12,767 nucleotides of DNA from Candidatus Neomicrothrix sp. UBA2110 (GTDB lineage Bacteria; Actinomycetota; Acidimicrobiia; Acidimicrobiales; Poriferisodalaceae), in the NCBI GenBank assembly GCA_002331465.1, contig DCYM01000167.1:1-12767 (forward strand), in the 5' to 3' direction. Position 1 is the stretch's first letter. Each line of letters opens with the position of its first letter. Shown here one piece after another: positions 1 to 7,163 of the stretch. The notes under the pieces are model-generated. The model was not told the origin of the DNA and did not search any database. It saw only the letters and a list, made by a program, of their open reading frames with translations. Both the position numbers and the translations under genes were made by a program.

Positions 1-1
1 A

Positions 2-598
2 ACTGCCTCTTCGCTGCGCTACCTCCGTCTAGCGATCGGTCTCGTGTTGTTTGGTGTTGGACTTGGCTTAGTGGTCCTGGGCGATTTTGGTCTACCACCC
101 TGGGATATTTTTCATCAGGGACTTGCCGAACAAACGTCCCTCACCATCGGCATAGCCATGATTGTTGTTGGCGCCGCATTACTGATTGCGTTGGTCGTCC
201 TCAAAGAACCCATGGGTGTAGGGACGTTGGCCAACGTGTTCGTCATCGGATTGGTTGTCGATGCCACGGTGAGTATTGGAAATGCTCCAACAAATTCGCT
301 CATCCGAATGTTGTGCACTCTTCTCGGACCGATCGTCGTCGCGATCGGTTCCGGCTTTTACATCGGAGCGCGACTTGGGCCAGGGCCGCGGGATGGGCTC
401 ATGACGGCGCTAGATCGTCGCGGGATCGCGATATGGAAAGCTCGCACTCTTATTGAGGGAGCCGCCTTAGCCTGCGGACTGGCAATGGGGGGAACTGTTG
501 GTTGGGGCACATTGTGGTTTGTTGTCTCTATCGGTCCCACGGTGCAGTTCTTTTTGCGTCTGCTCGATACTGCCGCCCACAACGGCACTACTGAGTGA
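2..598 (+). CDS. YczE/YyaS/YitT-type integral membrane protein, 5' partial
   Basis: The reading frame is open to the left edge, so the start lies outside the window; 198 residues are visible. A GTG at 44 could serve as a start, but the residues before it (SLRYLRLAIGL) continue the hydrophobic first helix typical of the family, so the gene is more likely cut. The visible protein has about five hydrophobic segments. It carries two stretches I associate with YczE-type proteins: GLPPWDIFHQGL after the first helix and GARLGPGPRDGLMTAL near the middle. The family sits in the cytoplasmic membrane; its members are often annotated as membrane or transport-related proteins without a proven substrate. 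The gene ends 32 bases before the 3' end of a convergent oxidase gene, so it is not part of the central operons. Family assignment is fairly secure; function is unknown. Confidence 0.8.
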   Translation, partial: TASSLRYLRLAIGLVLFGVGLGLVVLGDFGLPPWDIFHQGLAEQTSLTIGIAMIVVGAALLIALVVLKEPMGVGTLANVFVIGLVVDATVSIGNAPTNSLIRMLCTLLGPIVVAIGSGFYIGARLGPGPRDGLMTALDRRGIAIWKARTLIEGAALACGLAMGGTVGWGTLWFVVSIGPTVQFFLRLLDTAAHNGTTE

Positions 599-630
599 TC
601 AATTAGTCCAAATCGAAAAATTTCAGTTCG

Positions 631-1779
631 TTAGTCTGTAAATATGGGTTGAAAGGCCGACGAAGGTAACGCATCGGACCAATTTTCCGACTCGAACAAC
701 GTTGACGCTAAGCGCCCTAATTCGTCACTGCTCTTGGCCGCAGACCCACATCCGCCAATTGCTACGGCGATGCCGTCTTCAACCCAACCGATATAAGGAT
801 GTTCCGTCGCTGTGTTCGTAACCACGCAGGGCTTCTGGGCCCAACTACGAACTTCAATCCCAGGGAGAAGACCAAAAAGAGAGTTCCGCAAAGCATCTAC
901 CTCTGTCTCATCTCCTTCACTTTGGAACCAGTCCGTGAGCGCTGCTTGTTCAACTGGCTCTGAATGGCGCAGCGATCCACCTATCTTGAGCGCCACCCGA
1001 CCATCGGAGTACCGGACCGGAGGTACCCAGTAAATTTCGTCTAATCGTTCATCGGGAGGGTCTACACAGATCAGGCTCGGTAGCGAATCTCCCACCGATA
1101 TCTCCGCTGTGACCGTTGTGCGAGGCATGCGGTGAAGATTTAGCGAACGCGGAAGCAACTCGGAACCAAAGGCTCCAGTGGTGACGAGCACTCGGTCGGC
1201 GGTTGACGATCCCCAACTCCCGCTGATCACGTAACCGACACCCGACGCTTGGAGTGTGTGAGCCGTCTCTTTTATGAGCACCGCACCTGCCGCTTGGGCG
1301 AGTTTTGTTTGAGCTGCCACGAGCCGACGAGGATTGATATATCCCGCGGGCCCGCTTTCGTATAGAGCGGGATGACCGTTGCTTAGAACAATTCCAGTGT
1401 GTTCCGATACCCAATCGGTGGTCACTAAGCGGGCGTCGCCTCCAGCTGTTGTCGAGTTTTCGAGCCACTCAGATATTTTCGGTGACGAACTCACCAAACC
1501 ACATGGGACATGAAACTCGATACCGGCTCGCTGTTCAATATCTGCGTAGCGTTCTATGGAGCGGGCCGCTAGCTGCGACCACACGGCTGTCCGCCCTGCT
1601 ACGCGAGTGATTCGCCCTTCATCGGGATGGCTGCAAAACGGTCCAGGACTGGTTCGCCGGTCGACGGGTTCGTCAGGACCGATTAGAACCACCCGGTGTC
1701 CCGCTTCCGCGAGGTGCCGAGCCGCGGCCGAACCGATTAGCCCTCGCCCAATAACAGCTATTTCGAAGAGTTCGGGCAT
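631..1779 (-). CDS. FAD-dependent amine oxidoreductase (DAO family, monomeric sarcosine oxidase-like)
   Basis: Predicted to oxidise a secondary or primary amine (sarcosine, N-methyl amino acid or similar) with O2, giving an imine and H2O2. I chose the ATG at 1779 (382 residues, matching the roughly 385-390 of monomeric sarcosine oxidases). It lies 5 nt after the stop of the upstream RidA-family gene and has AGGAG just before it, though only 2 nt away. The N-terminus has the FAD-binding Rossmann signature GRGLIG (11-16). The stretch SHPDEGRITR resembles the conserved SHHGDTRIIR region of sarcosine oxidase. Near the C-terminus, Cys318 in KPCVVTNTATEHPYIG aligns with the cysteine that binds FAD covalently in monomeric sarcosine oxidase, so covalent flavin is likely. 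The end (GGCGSAAKSSDELGRL) resembles the family's GFSGHGFKFS segment. It is the last gene of the leftward LLM-RidA-oxidase set. The exact substrate cannot be read; N-methyl-tryptophan-oxidase-like or other DAO enzymes are alternatives. Confidence 0.87.
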   Translation of the reverse strand: MPELFEIAVIGRGLIGSAAARHLAEAGHRVVLIGPDEPVDRRTSPGPFCSHPDEGRITRVAGRTAVWSQLAARSIERYADIEQRAGIEFHVPCGLVSSSPKISEWLENSTTAGGDARLVTTDWVSEHTGIVLSNGHPALYESGPAGYINPRRLVAAQTKLAQAAGAVLIKETAHTLQASGVGYVISGSWGSSTADRVLVTTGAFGSELLPRSLNLHRMPRTTVTAEISVGDSLPSLICVDPPDERLDEIYWVPPVRYSDGRVALKIGGSLRHSEPVEQAALTDWFQSEGDETEVDALRNSLFGLLPGIEVRSWAQKPCVVTNTATEHPYIGWVEDGIAVAIGGCGSAAKSSDELGRLASTLFESENWSDALPSSAFQPIFTD

Positions 1780-1784
1780 GACTC

Positions 1785-2171
1785 CTAGCTCAGCACCGCT
1801 TGAGCTCGGATTTCCACCACGGCACCGGGCATTGCCAACTCGGTGCATCCAATCGCTGTCCAGGCAGGGTAAGGCTTCCCGATTAGTTCATCTTTGACGG
1901 ATATGAAGTCCCTGAGATGCTCTCGCATGCCGATGTGGTAGCTGGTCATTTCCACGATGTTGGAGAGGTCCCCGCCGGCTTCGGCGAGAATTTCTCCGAT
2001 ATTTTCGAATGCGAGGCGGAACTGTTCTGCGACATCGTCAGGGCACTTCCCCGAAGCGTCCATTCCCACCTGCCCAGACATGATCAGTAAATCACCAGTT
2101 CTAATCCCCGGTGCGAAATGGAAATTGTCGTACATGGCCTGCTGAGAGGCCGGAATTATGCGCTCTGTCAT
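1785..2171 (-). CDS. RidA/YER057c/UK114-family protein with Arg105 position changed to Trp
   Basis: A 128-residue protein of the usual Rid length. The chosen ATG at 2171 gives the familiar N-terminus, with DLLIMSGQVGMD at 27-38 and a helical EQFRLAFENIGEILAEAG at 49-66. Archetypal RidA hydrolyses reactive 2-imino/enamine acids using Arg105 in a PARS/PART motif. Here the motif reads PAWTAIG with Trp104, so classical imine deaminase activity is doubtful; this fits the non-archetypal Rid subgroups of unknown function. The following amine oxidase starts 5 nt downstream, so the two are probably co-transcribed and perhaps translationally coupled. An in-frame ATG at 2213 would add 14 residues (MMWRTESLHRYCAA) without family character. 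No Shine-Dalgarno sequence precedes 2171; a perfect inverted repeat occupies that place instead. Family is firm, activity unknown. Confidence 0.88.
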   Translation of the reverse strand: MTERIIPASQQAMYDNFHFAPGIRTGDLLIMSGQVGMDASGKCPDDVAEQFRLAFENIGEILAEAGGDLSNIVEMTSYHIGMREHLRDFISVKDELIGKPYPAWTAIGCTELAMPGAVVEIRAQAVLS

Positions 2172-2195
2172 CGCTGCACAGTAGCGGTGCAGCGA
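2171..2195. repeat. Perfect 9-bp inverted repeat touching the RidA-family start codon
   Basis: The arms TCGCTGCAC (2171-2179) and GTGCAGCGA (2187-2195) are perfectly complementary, separated by 7 nt. On the minus strand the hairpin sits exactly where a ribosome binding site would be expected, and its last base is the A of the chosen ATG. If that start is right, the transcript would fold at the translation start. As double-stranded DNA it could instead be an operator. If the alternative start at 2213 is used, the repeat is coding. Confidence 0.55.
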
Positions 2196-2266
2196 CTCCG
2201 TTCTCCACATCAACTCATATTCGGTGCGATGAAGGCTTGGTTTAAGCCGTCCGGACTTATCTAAAT

Positions 2267-3289
2267 TCAGACTGAGTTTGCCTCTGAAACCAGTTCGAGA
2301 ATTGGTTCGTAGGCCGCTATTCCGACAGGTTCGTTTCGTTGCGCAACACGCATCATGACAATTTGATCAGCGACACCTTCGTACTGGGCTACGCGACGTG
2401 AACATTCCGCTGGGGTTCCGCTAATAGTAAGAGAGTCGACGATCTCTTCTGGCAGCAATCCTTTTGCTTCAGCGGTCCTCCCTTGCGGCATAAGTTCGGT
2501 CAGCATGTCTGCGGTTTCAGCAAAGCCCTGCTGCCGCATCTGAGAGTCGTAGTAGGGGTGAGGTACTGGATGAAACAGACCACATATCGATGCTCTCGCC
2601 GCATCGCGAGCGGCCTCCGAGTCCTGGTTGACGCTCACAAGTGCACCCATGGGGAAAGCTAAATCTGCGCGTTCACGGCCAACGGCCTCAGCTGCCACGA
2701 TTGCGTTAGGCCGAACGGTGTCACGCATAAATTCGACCGAGGCCATGATTCCGACTCCAATACCGTCACTTACCTCAGCCGCCAAGCGCATCATGTTCGG
2801 TCCAGATGCCGAAAGATACACAGGGATAGAACTACGAAAAGGTGGAAAGGTTGCTCGCCATTTGTGCATTTCGTGGACCTGGCCGCGGTAGGTGACTCGT
2901 GTCCCCGCGGGCGCGGCCACTACTTCGCGGACAATGTTCACAAAGTCACGCATGGCGTTGAGAGGTCGGGAGGAATCGATACCCATATACCAATTGTTGA
3001 AGTTGGGGTTGCCTGTTCCCACTCCTAGGACGAAGCGTCCACCGCTCATTTCGTCGAGATCTCTTGCTGTGAGGCCCGTTAGCCATGGGGAGCGAGCAAA
3101 TGCGTTGACGACATACGTGCCAACTTCGATTTCGGTGGTTGCTGCGATGACTGCTGCGGCCTGGGTTATGGCGCTTCGCCCTGCTTCTGCGAGCATCACT
3201 GACGCGGCACCCACCGCTTCCATTTCTTTAGCAACTGTTACGACTGTGTCGAAGCTGTTTTCAAATCCAAGTAGAGGTCCTAAGCGCAT
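2267..3289 (-). CDS. LLM class (bacterial luciferase-like) flavin/F420-dependent oxidoreductase
   Basis: A 340-residue single-domain TIM-barrel flavin enzyme of the luciferase-like superfamily, using reduced FMN or coenzyme F420 to oxidise or reduce a small substrate in the cytoplasm. Visible hallmarks are the N-terminal barrel start (MRLGPLLGFEN), the conserved block LDEMSGGRFVLGVGTGN (78-94), PVYLSASGPNMMRLAAEVSDGI (156-177), and the C-terminal SGTPAECSRRVAQY (290-303) typical of F420-type members. The ATG at 3289 is preceded by GGAG about 6 nt upstream. It is the first gene of the leftward set, with about 95 nt to the RidA-family gene, and divergent from the CoA-transferase, so the 97-nt region between them likely carries both promoters. 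The cofactor cannot be decided by eye. Pairing with a Rid protein recalls the RutA/RutC pyrimidine pathway, but the other rut genes are absent. Confidence 0.87.
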   Translation of the reverse strand: MRLGPLLGFENSFDTVVTVAKEMEAVGAASVMLAEAGRSAITQAAAVIAATTEIEVGTYVVNAFARSPWLTGLTARDLDEMSGGRFVLGVGTGNPNFNNWYMGIDSSRPLNAMRDFVNIVREVVAAPAGTRVTYRGQVHEMHKWRATFPPFRSSIPVYLSASGPNMMRLAAEVSDGIGVGIMASVEFMRDTVRPNAIVAAEAVGRERADLAFPMGALVSVNQDSEAARDAARASICGLFHPVPHPYYDSQMRQQGFAETADMLTELMPQGRTAEAKGLLPEEIVDSLTISGTPAECSRRVAQYEGVADQIVMMRVAQRNEPVGIAAYEPILELVSEANSV

Positions 3290-3386
3290 TGGTACTCCAG
3301 ATGCTGGTCAACACAACGACCGTAGCGGCCGTCTCCTACCCAAGGTCGGGCCGCAGAGCCTAACGTCGTGCCGGTAGGGGGATGAG
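3290..3386. promoter_or_regulatory. Divergent intergenic region between LLM oxidoreductase and CoA-transferase
   Basis: This 97-bp space separates two divergent start codons and must hold promoter elements for at least one of the two operons, unless they lie inside the genes. I see no convincing -35/-10 pair. An inverted repeat GCGGCC (3325-3330) / GGCCGC (3349-3354) lies in its middle, accompanied by CGACC (3317-3321) / GGTCG (3344-3348). The two pairs are interleaved, so they look more like protein-binding half-sites than one hairpin. The CoA-transferase start has AGGGGG at 3376-3381. Confidence 0.4.
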
Positions 3387-4577
3387 ATGACCGCTCTCAA
3401 AGAATTACGCGTCCTTGATATGACTCAATACGAGGCCGGGCCTTCGTGCACTCAGGCACTCGCTTGGTTCGGCGCCGATGTAGTCAAGGTGGAACCACCA
3501 GGGCGTGGTGATCCAGGCCGGGGAGGAGACATCATTCCACGGAACTATTTCTTGCAGTGGAACAGTAATAAACGATCCATCGCCATCGACCTGACCCACG
3601 AGGAAGGAAGGGAACTTCTACTCGAAATGGTCGCTCATTACGATGTCTTTGTAGAGAATTACGGCCCTGGAGTCGTTGATCGACTTAACCTCGGATATGA
3701 CGTCCTCCGGGAGGTAAACCCATCAATTATTTATGCGTCGGTTAAAGGATTCGGCTCCACGGGCCCCTATGCGGATCGCAAATGTTTCGACGGAGTCGCT
3801 CAAGCGATGGCTGGAGCATTGTCGATAACTGGAAGACCTGGCGACGAACCTCTCCTACCGGGAACTACGACGGGAGATTCAGGCACTGGCGTGCAACTGG
3901 GAATGGCAATTCTCGCTGCCTACATTCAGAGACTCCAAACCGGCGACGGCCAGTACGTGGAGATCGCAATGCAAGAAGCAATGACGTACTACATGCGCAC
4001 ACGAATGGCGATGGCACCTGGCTGGAATGACGAACCCGTGGCTCGAATAGGAAACGGGTCTCGCGCAGTGAACAACTTGTATCCATGCAAAGGCGACGGA
4101 GCCAATGATTACGTGATGATCATGGCAATTACGCCAAAGATGTGGATCAATCTCTGTTCCGCAATGGGGAAACCCGAACTTGCCGACGACCCCCGATTCG
4201 CTCGGAACCGAGACCGAGTCGATAATAATGATGCGCTGCGAAACGAAATTTCCGCATGGACGAAAGGTCTAACCAAGCAACAAGTCGCTGAATTACTCGC
4301 CGCTGAAGATGTCCCAGGCGGACCGGTTCTCGACACCAGCGAACTCTTGAACGACCCACATTTAAAAGAACGCGGGTTCATAACCACAATCGACCATCCC
4401 GATCGCGGTGAGGTCCCCATCTTGGGGTGGGCACCTCGATTGTCAGCTAGCTCAGTAGATCTGGTGGCAGCTCCAGCCTTAGGCGAACACACCGTAGAAA
4501 TTTTGACACAAGACCTGCAACTGCCAGCGGCGACAATCCAACGGCTAGTTGACAAGTCAATTATCGGAGGGTCCTGA
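3387..4577 (+). CDS. Family III (CaiB/BaiF, formyl-CoA-transferase-like) CoA-transferase
   Basis: Transfers CoA between a CoA thioester and a carboxylic acid through an acyl-enzyme aspartyl anhydride. The 396-residue length fits the family. The N-terminus LRVLDMTQYEAGPSCTQALAWFGADVVKVEPPGRGD (7-42) is the standard CoA-binding opening, followed by NKRSIAIDL (61-69) and YASVKGFGSTGPYA (116-129). Asp164 in the TTGDSGTG motif aligns with the catalytic Asp169 of Oxalobacter formyl-CoA transferase (GDSNSG), and the next stretch (AAYIQRLQTGDGQYVEIAMQEA) also resembles Frc. The C-terminus has VPGGPVLDTSELLNDPHLKERGF, the usual second-domain signature. It starts 6 nt after AGGGGG and is the first gene of the rightward operon; its TGA shares one base with the ATG of the ThuA-like gene, implying tight coupling. 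The acyl donor and acceptor cannot be told from sequence. Confidence 0.92.
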   Translation: MTALKELRVLDMTQYEAGPSCTQALAWFGADVVKVEPPGRGDPGRGGDIIPRNYFLQWNSNKRSIAIDLTHEEGRELLLEMVAHYDVFVENYGPGVVDRLNLGYDVLREVNPSIIYASVKGFGSTGPYADRKCFDGVAQAMAGALSITGRPGDEPLLPGTTTGDSGTGVQLGMAILAAYIQRLQTGDGQYVEIAMQEAMTYYMRTRMAMAPGWNDEPVARIGNGSRAVNNLYPCKGDGANDYVMIMAITPKMWINLCSAMGKPELADDPRFARNRDRVDNNDALRNEISAWTKGLTKQQVAELLAAEDVPGGPVLDTSELLNDPHLKERGFITTIDHPDRGEVPILGWAPRLSASSVDLVAAPALGEHTVEILTQDLQLPAATIQRLVDKSIIGGS

Positions 4578-5395
4578 TGGCAAGGCCTGCCGCTCCTGGG
4601 GTTCATTTAGTTGTCGGAGGGTTTCCGCCGGGTTCCACCGCTGGGCACGATATGCACTACGCCCGAACGGAACTACTCCAATTCGTCGGCGAAGTAGATC
4701 ACGTGCAACCCACGATTTCGTCAAACTTTGCTGACCTCGAGACCTGGCTTCCCACTAGTCAGCTGCTGATCACCTACACGTCGGGCCCATTTCCTTCTGA
4801 CACAGCGCTCACTCATTTGAATTCATGGCTTGAAAGAGGCGGCCGTTGGCTAGCTCTGCATGGCACGAGCGGAGGAAAGGCTGAGCCGGTCAACGGCGAC
4901 CGTCGACGGCGGCGCATGGTCAAAATGTCTCACCATCAAACACTCGGAGCTTTTTTCCTTAATCACCCTCCGATTCGAAAGTTCGAAGTCAATGTTCACG
5001 GTGACCATCCCATCGTGCACAACATGCCCGCGTCATTTGAAACCACAGATGAGTTGTATTTCATCGAAATTCTCGACCCAAACGCAAAGGTCTTGCTGAG
5101 TACTGAACTACCCGATGATCCGGATCCGGCTTTTGGTTTCGAGGTCGATTTAGACACCTCGTTGATGGAAGATGGCCACAACCGGGCCCTTGGCATTGTG
5201 TGTGACAGAGGGAGCGGTGCCGTTGCCTATATTGCGCTCGGCCACGCACACTCCCCCGCTACCAATGGGCAACCATACGTCGACGTTTCAGTCACCTCGG
5301 ATCGAGCCACCCCAACAACTTTTCGGGGGTCGTGGGAAACCAAAGGGTTTAGCACCCTCATCCGCAACGCAATCCAATGGGGACTGTCAACTTGA
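4577..5395 (+). CDS. ThuA-like domain protein
   Basis: A 272-residue protein of the ThuA-like, glutamine-amidotransferase-like fold. Visible family stretches are GGFPPGSTAGHDMHYAR (14-30), LNSWLERGGRWLALHGTSGG (81-100), LGAFFLNHPPIRKFEV (123-138), GDHPIVHNMPASFETTDELYF (142-162) and GAVAYIALGHAHS (214-226). ThuA proteins are often linked to sugar or trehalose utilisation, but their reaction is poorly known. The nucleophile Cys of true amidotransferases is not in the elbow (LHGTSGG), as is normal for ThuA. GGAGG lies 6 nt before the ATG. The one-base TGATG overlap with the CoA-transferase suggests co-translation and a shared pathway or complex, which is unusual for ThuA. No signal peptide is apparent, so it is cytoplasmic. 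Family is fairly secure, function unknown. Confidence 0.83.
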   Translation: MARPAAPGVHLVVGGFPPGSTAGHDMHYARTELLQFVGEVDHVQPTISSNFADLETWLPTSQLLITYTSGPFPSDTALTHLNSWLERGGRWLALHGTSGGKAEPVNGDRRRRRMVKMSHHQTLGAFFLNHPPIRKFEVNVHGDHPIVHNMPASFETTDELYFIEILDPNAKVLLSTELPDDPDPAFGFEVDLDTSLMEDGHNRALGIVCDRGSGAVAYIALGHAHSPATNGQPYVDVSVTSDRATPTTFRGSWETKGFSTLIRNAIQWGLST

Positions 5396-5525
5396 GCATG
5401 AACAAAGCGCCGCGTGGGATGCTGTGTTGCAAGAAGATCCTGGCCTACAGGGTCAACCAAGTTAGCGGCACCATTCTCTGACCGGACCAACAGGCTGGTT
5501 AGTTCCAGAAATAAGGAGACCACGA

Positions 5526-7163
5526 ATGCTGGGACACGATGCAGTAGCTCAAGCCCTTGTTGACCATGGGGTCGACACCGTCTTCGCCGTTCTCGGCGAC
5601 GGCAATCTTTTCATCGGTGAAAGCCTGGAACGTCAACACGGGGTCAACTTGGTGGGAGCTACCCACGAAGCAAACGCCGTATGCATGGCTGAAGGCTGGG
5701 CAAAGGCAACCGGAAGGCTTGGCGTAGCTACCGTGACTCACGGTCCTGGTCTGACAAATACCATTACGGCTTTGGTGGAGGGCGTGAAAAACGGAACACC
5801 AATGATCCTGGTGGCCGGCGACACTCCCGTTGAGAATGAGCAACACCTTCAGAACCTCGATCAGCATGCATTGGTGGCCGCGACCGGTGCTGGTTTTCAA
5901 CCCGTGCGTAACGTTCAAACAATTGCTGAGGACGTTTCCACGGCCGTGCGGCGCGCTCATGCTGAACATCGTCCAGTGGTACTCAACGTGCCGTTGAACA
6001 TCGAATGGGACGAAGTCGAATATGAGGCCCGCCCTGCACTCACTCCCACTTCTCTGCGTCTCGCTGCTGATCCCGATCACCTTGAGACCGCTTTAGGCAT
6101 TATTGCTTCATCAGCGCGTCCCTTGATCGTGGCTGGACGCGGAGCAGTTAAGTCGGGCGCGCGCGACACCCTGATTCGCTTGGGAGACGCCTTAGGGGCG
6201 CCTTTAGCAACTTCGTTACTTGCAACTGGTTATTTCGAAGAAGAACCGTTCAATCTGGGCATTCACGGCACCCTCAGTCATCAAATCGCTGGGGAGACAT
6301 TCGCAATGGCGGATTGTTTGATCGTTTTTGGTGCTGGCTTGAATTTTTTGACTACGGACTATCAGAGTTTGTTAGCTGGGAAACGAGTCGTGCAGGTAGA
6401 TCTCAATCCCGCCAACATTGATCGTTACGTAACGGTTGACGCGGGAGTGGTCGGAGATGCGACGGTGGTAGCGGAAGCAATGGTGGAACTGCTTTCCGCT
6501 GCTGAGCATCAGCCTTCCGCTTTCAGAACCACTGAGCTTGAAAGAAAACTAAGTGAGTTCGACCCTGCCACAGCGTTCGATGACAAGAGTTACGACGGGG
6601 CAGTAGACCCGCGGACGCTCACCCGCCGGCTTGACCAAGGGCTCCCTCAGGACCGTCAAGTAGTCGTTGACGCAGGTCGGTTCATGCTCGACGCGTTGAC
6701 TTTGTCAGTGCCCGATCCTCTTGATCTGGTAACCAGCCACGGATTCGGTGCGATTGGATTGGGTATGTCGACGGCGATCGGTGCGGCCGTAGCGCGCCCA
6801 ACGCGCCCAACCGTGCTCTGTATAGGCGACGGGGGCTACATGATGGGTGGCATGACTGAGCTTTCGACTGCCGTTCATTTGGGACTCGACCTGATTGTCA
6901 TCGTGTACAACGATGGCAGTTACGGGGCAGAACACATTCAACTTGTGGCTAAAGGTATGGATCCAGCCGCCTCCACGCATGAGTGGCCAGATTTTTGTGC
7001 GGTTGCAGCGAGCATGGGGTGCGAAACCGCCAAAATTCAGGCTCTAAGTGACATAGATGCCGCCATGGACATCGTCAAAAATCGAACGGCAGGGAGGCCA
7101 GTTCTCATAGAGGCTTCGATCGATCCCGACGTCGTGTCAAGTATTTACGGGCATCATCGATGA
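5526..7163 (+). CDS. Thiamine diphosphate-dependent enzyme, acetolactate-synthase-like
   Basis: A 545-residue three-domain ThDP enzyme: N-terminal pyrimidine-binding domain (about 1-165), central Rossmann-like domain (about 185-330), and C-terminal pyrophosphate-binding domain (about 360-540). The catalytic Glu is Glu48 in ATHEANAVCMAEGWA. The ThDP/Mg motif starts with GDG at 434-436 and ends with Asn462 in YNDGSYGAE. The family forms or breaks C-C bonds next to a carbonyl: acetolactate synthase, benzoylformate or oxalyl-CoA decarboxylase, 2-hydroxyacyl-CoA lyase. Details look nearer to acetolactate-synthase/benzoylformate-decarboxylase-like proteins than to oxalyl-CoA decarboxylase, so the substrate is open. 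No regulatory small subunit of a biosynthetic acetolactate synthase is nearby, which argues for a catabolic role. AAGGAG (5513-5518) lies 7 nt before the ATG. The preceding 130-nt gap could contain an internal promoter, but none is evident. The stop overlaps the next start by 4 nt (ATGA). Confidence 0.88.
   Translation: MLGHDAVAQALVDHGVDTVFAVLGDGNLFIGESLERQHGVNLVGATHEANAVCMAEGWAKATGRLGVATVTHGPGLTNTITALVEGVKNGTPMILVAGDTPVENEQHLQNLDQHALVAATGAGFQPVRNVQTIAEDVSTAVRRAHAEHRPVVLNVPLNIEWDEVEYEARPALTPTSLRLAADPDHLETALGIIASSARPLIVAGRGAVKSGARDTLIRLGDALGAPLATSLLATGYFEEEPFNLGIHGTLSHQIAGETFAMADCLIVFGAGLNFLTTDYQSLLAGKRVVQVDLNPANIDRYVTVDAGVVGDATVVAEAMVELLSAAEHQPSAFRTTELERKLSEFDPATAFDDKSYDGAVDPRTLTRRLDQGLPQDRQVVVDAGRFMLDALTLSVPDPLDLVTSHGFGAIGLGMSTAIGAAVARPTRPTVLCIGDGGYMMGGMTELSTAVHLGLDLIVIVYNDGSYGAEHIQLVAKGMDPAASTHEWPDFCAVAASMGCETAKIQALSDIDAAMDIVKNRTAGRPVLIEASIDPDVVSSIYGHHR

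Noticed and set aside
1780..1848. A 23-residue N-terminal extension of the amine oxidase.
   Set aside because: It would overlap the RidA-family gene, while the ATG at 1779 gives the expected FAD-binding N-terminus and family length.
1785..3289. A RutA/RutC-like pyrimidine degradation pair (LLM plus Rid).
   Set aside because: The other rut genes are absent, and the Rid protein lacks the usual Arg.
3306..3311. A TTGACC -35-like hexamer on the minus strand upstream of the LLM gene.
   Set aside because: A -10 at normal distance would fall on the start codon, so it cannot drive this gene from the chosen start.
4109..4606. A 165-codon open frame on the minus strand inside the CoA-transferase gene.
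   Set aside because: Antisense to strong family-level coding sequence, with low-complexity Arg/Ser-rich product.
5398..5481. A 27-codon ATG-started frame in the gap between the ThuA-like gene and the ThDP gene.
   Set aside because: No ribosome binding site, no recognisable sequence, and the length is within chance expectation.
5499..6080. A 193-codon open frame on the minus strand inside the ThDP enzyme gene.
   Set aside because: It lies fully antisense to a gene with clear catalytic motifs, and its Cys/His/Ser-rich product resembles no family; a frame shadow.
3387..7163. An oxalate degradation operon (formyl-CoA transferase plus oxalyl-CoA decarboxylase).
   Set aside because: The ThDP enzyme does not show the detailed sequence character of oxalyl-CoA decarboxylase, and ThuA, hotdog and methyltransferase genes do not belong to that pathway.
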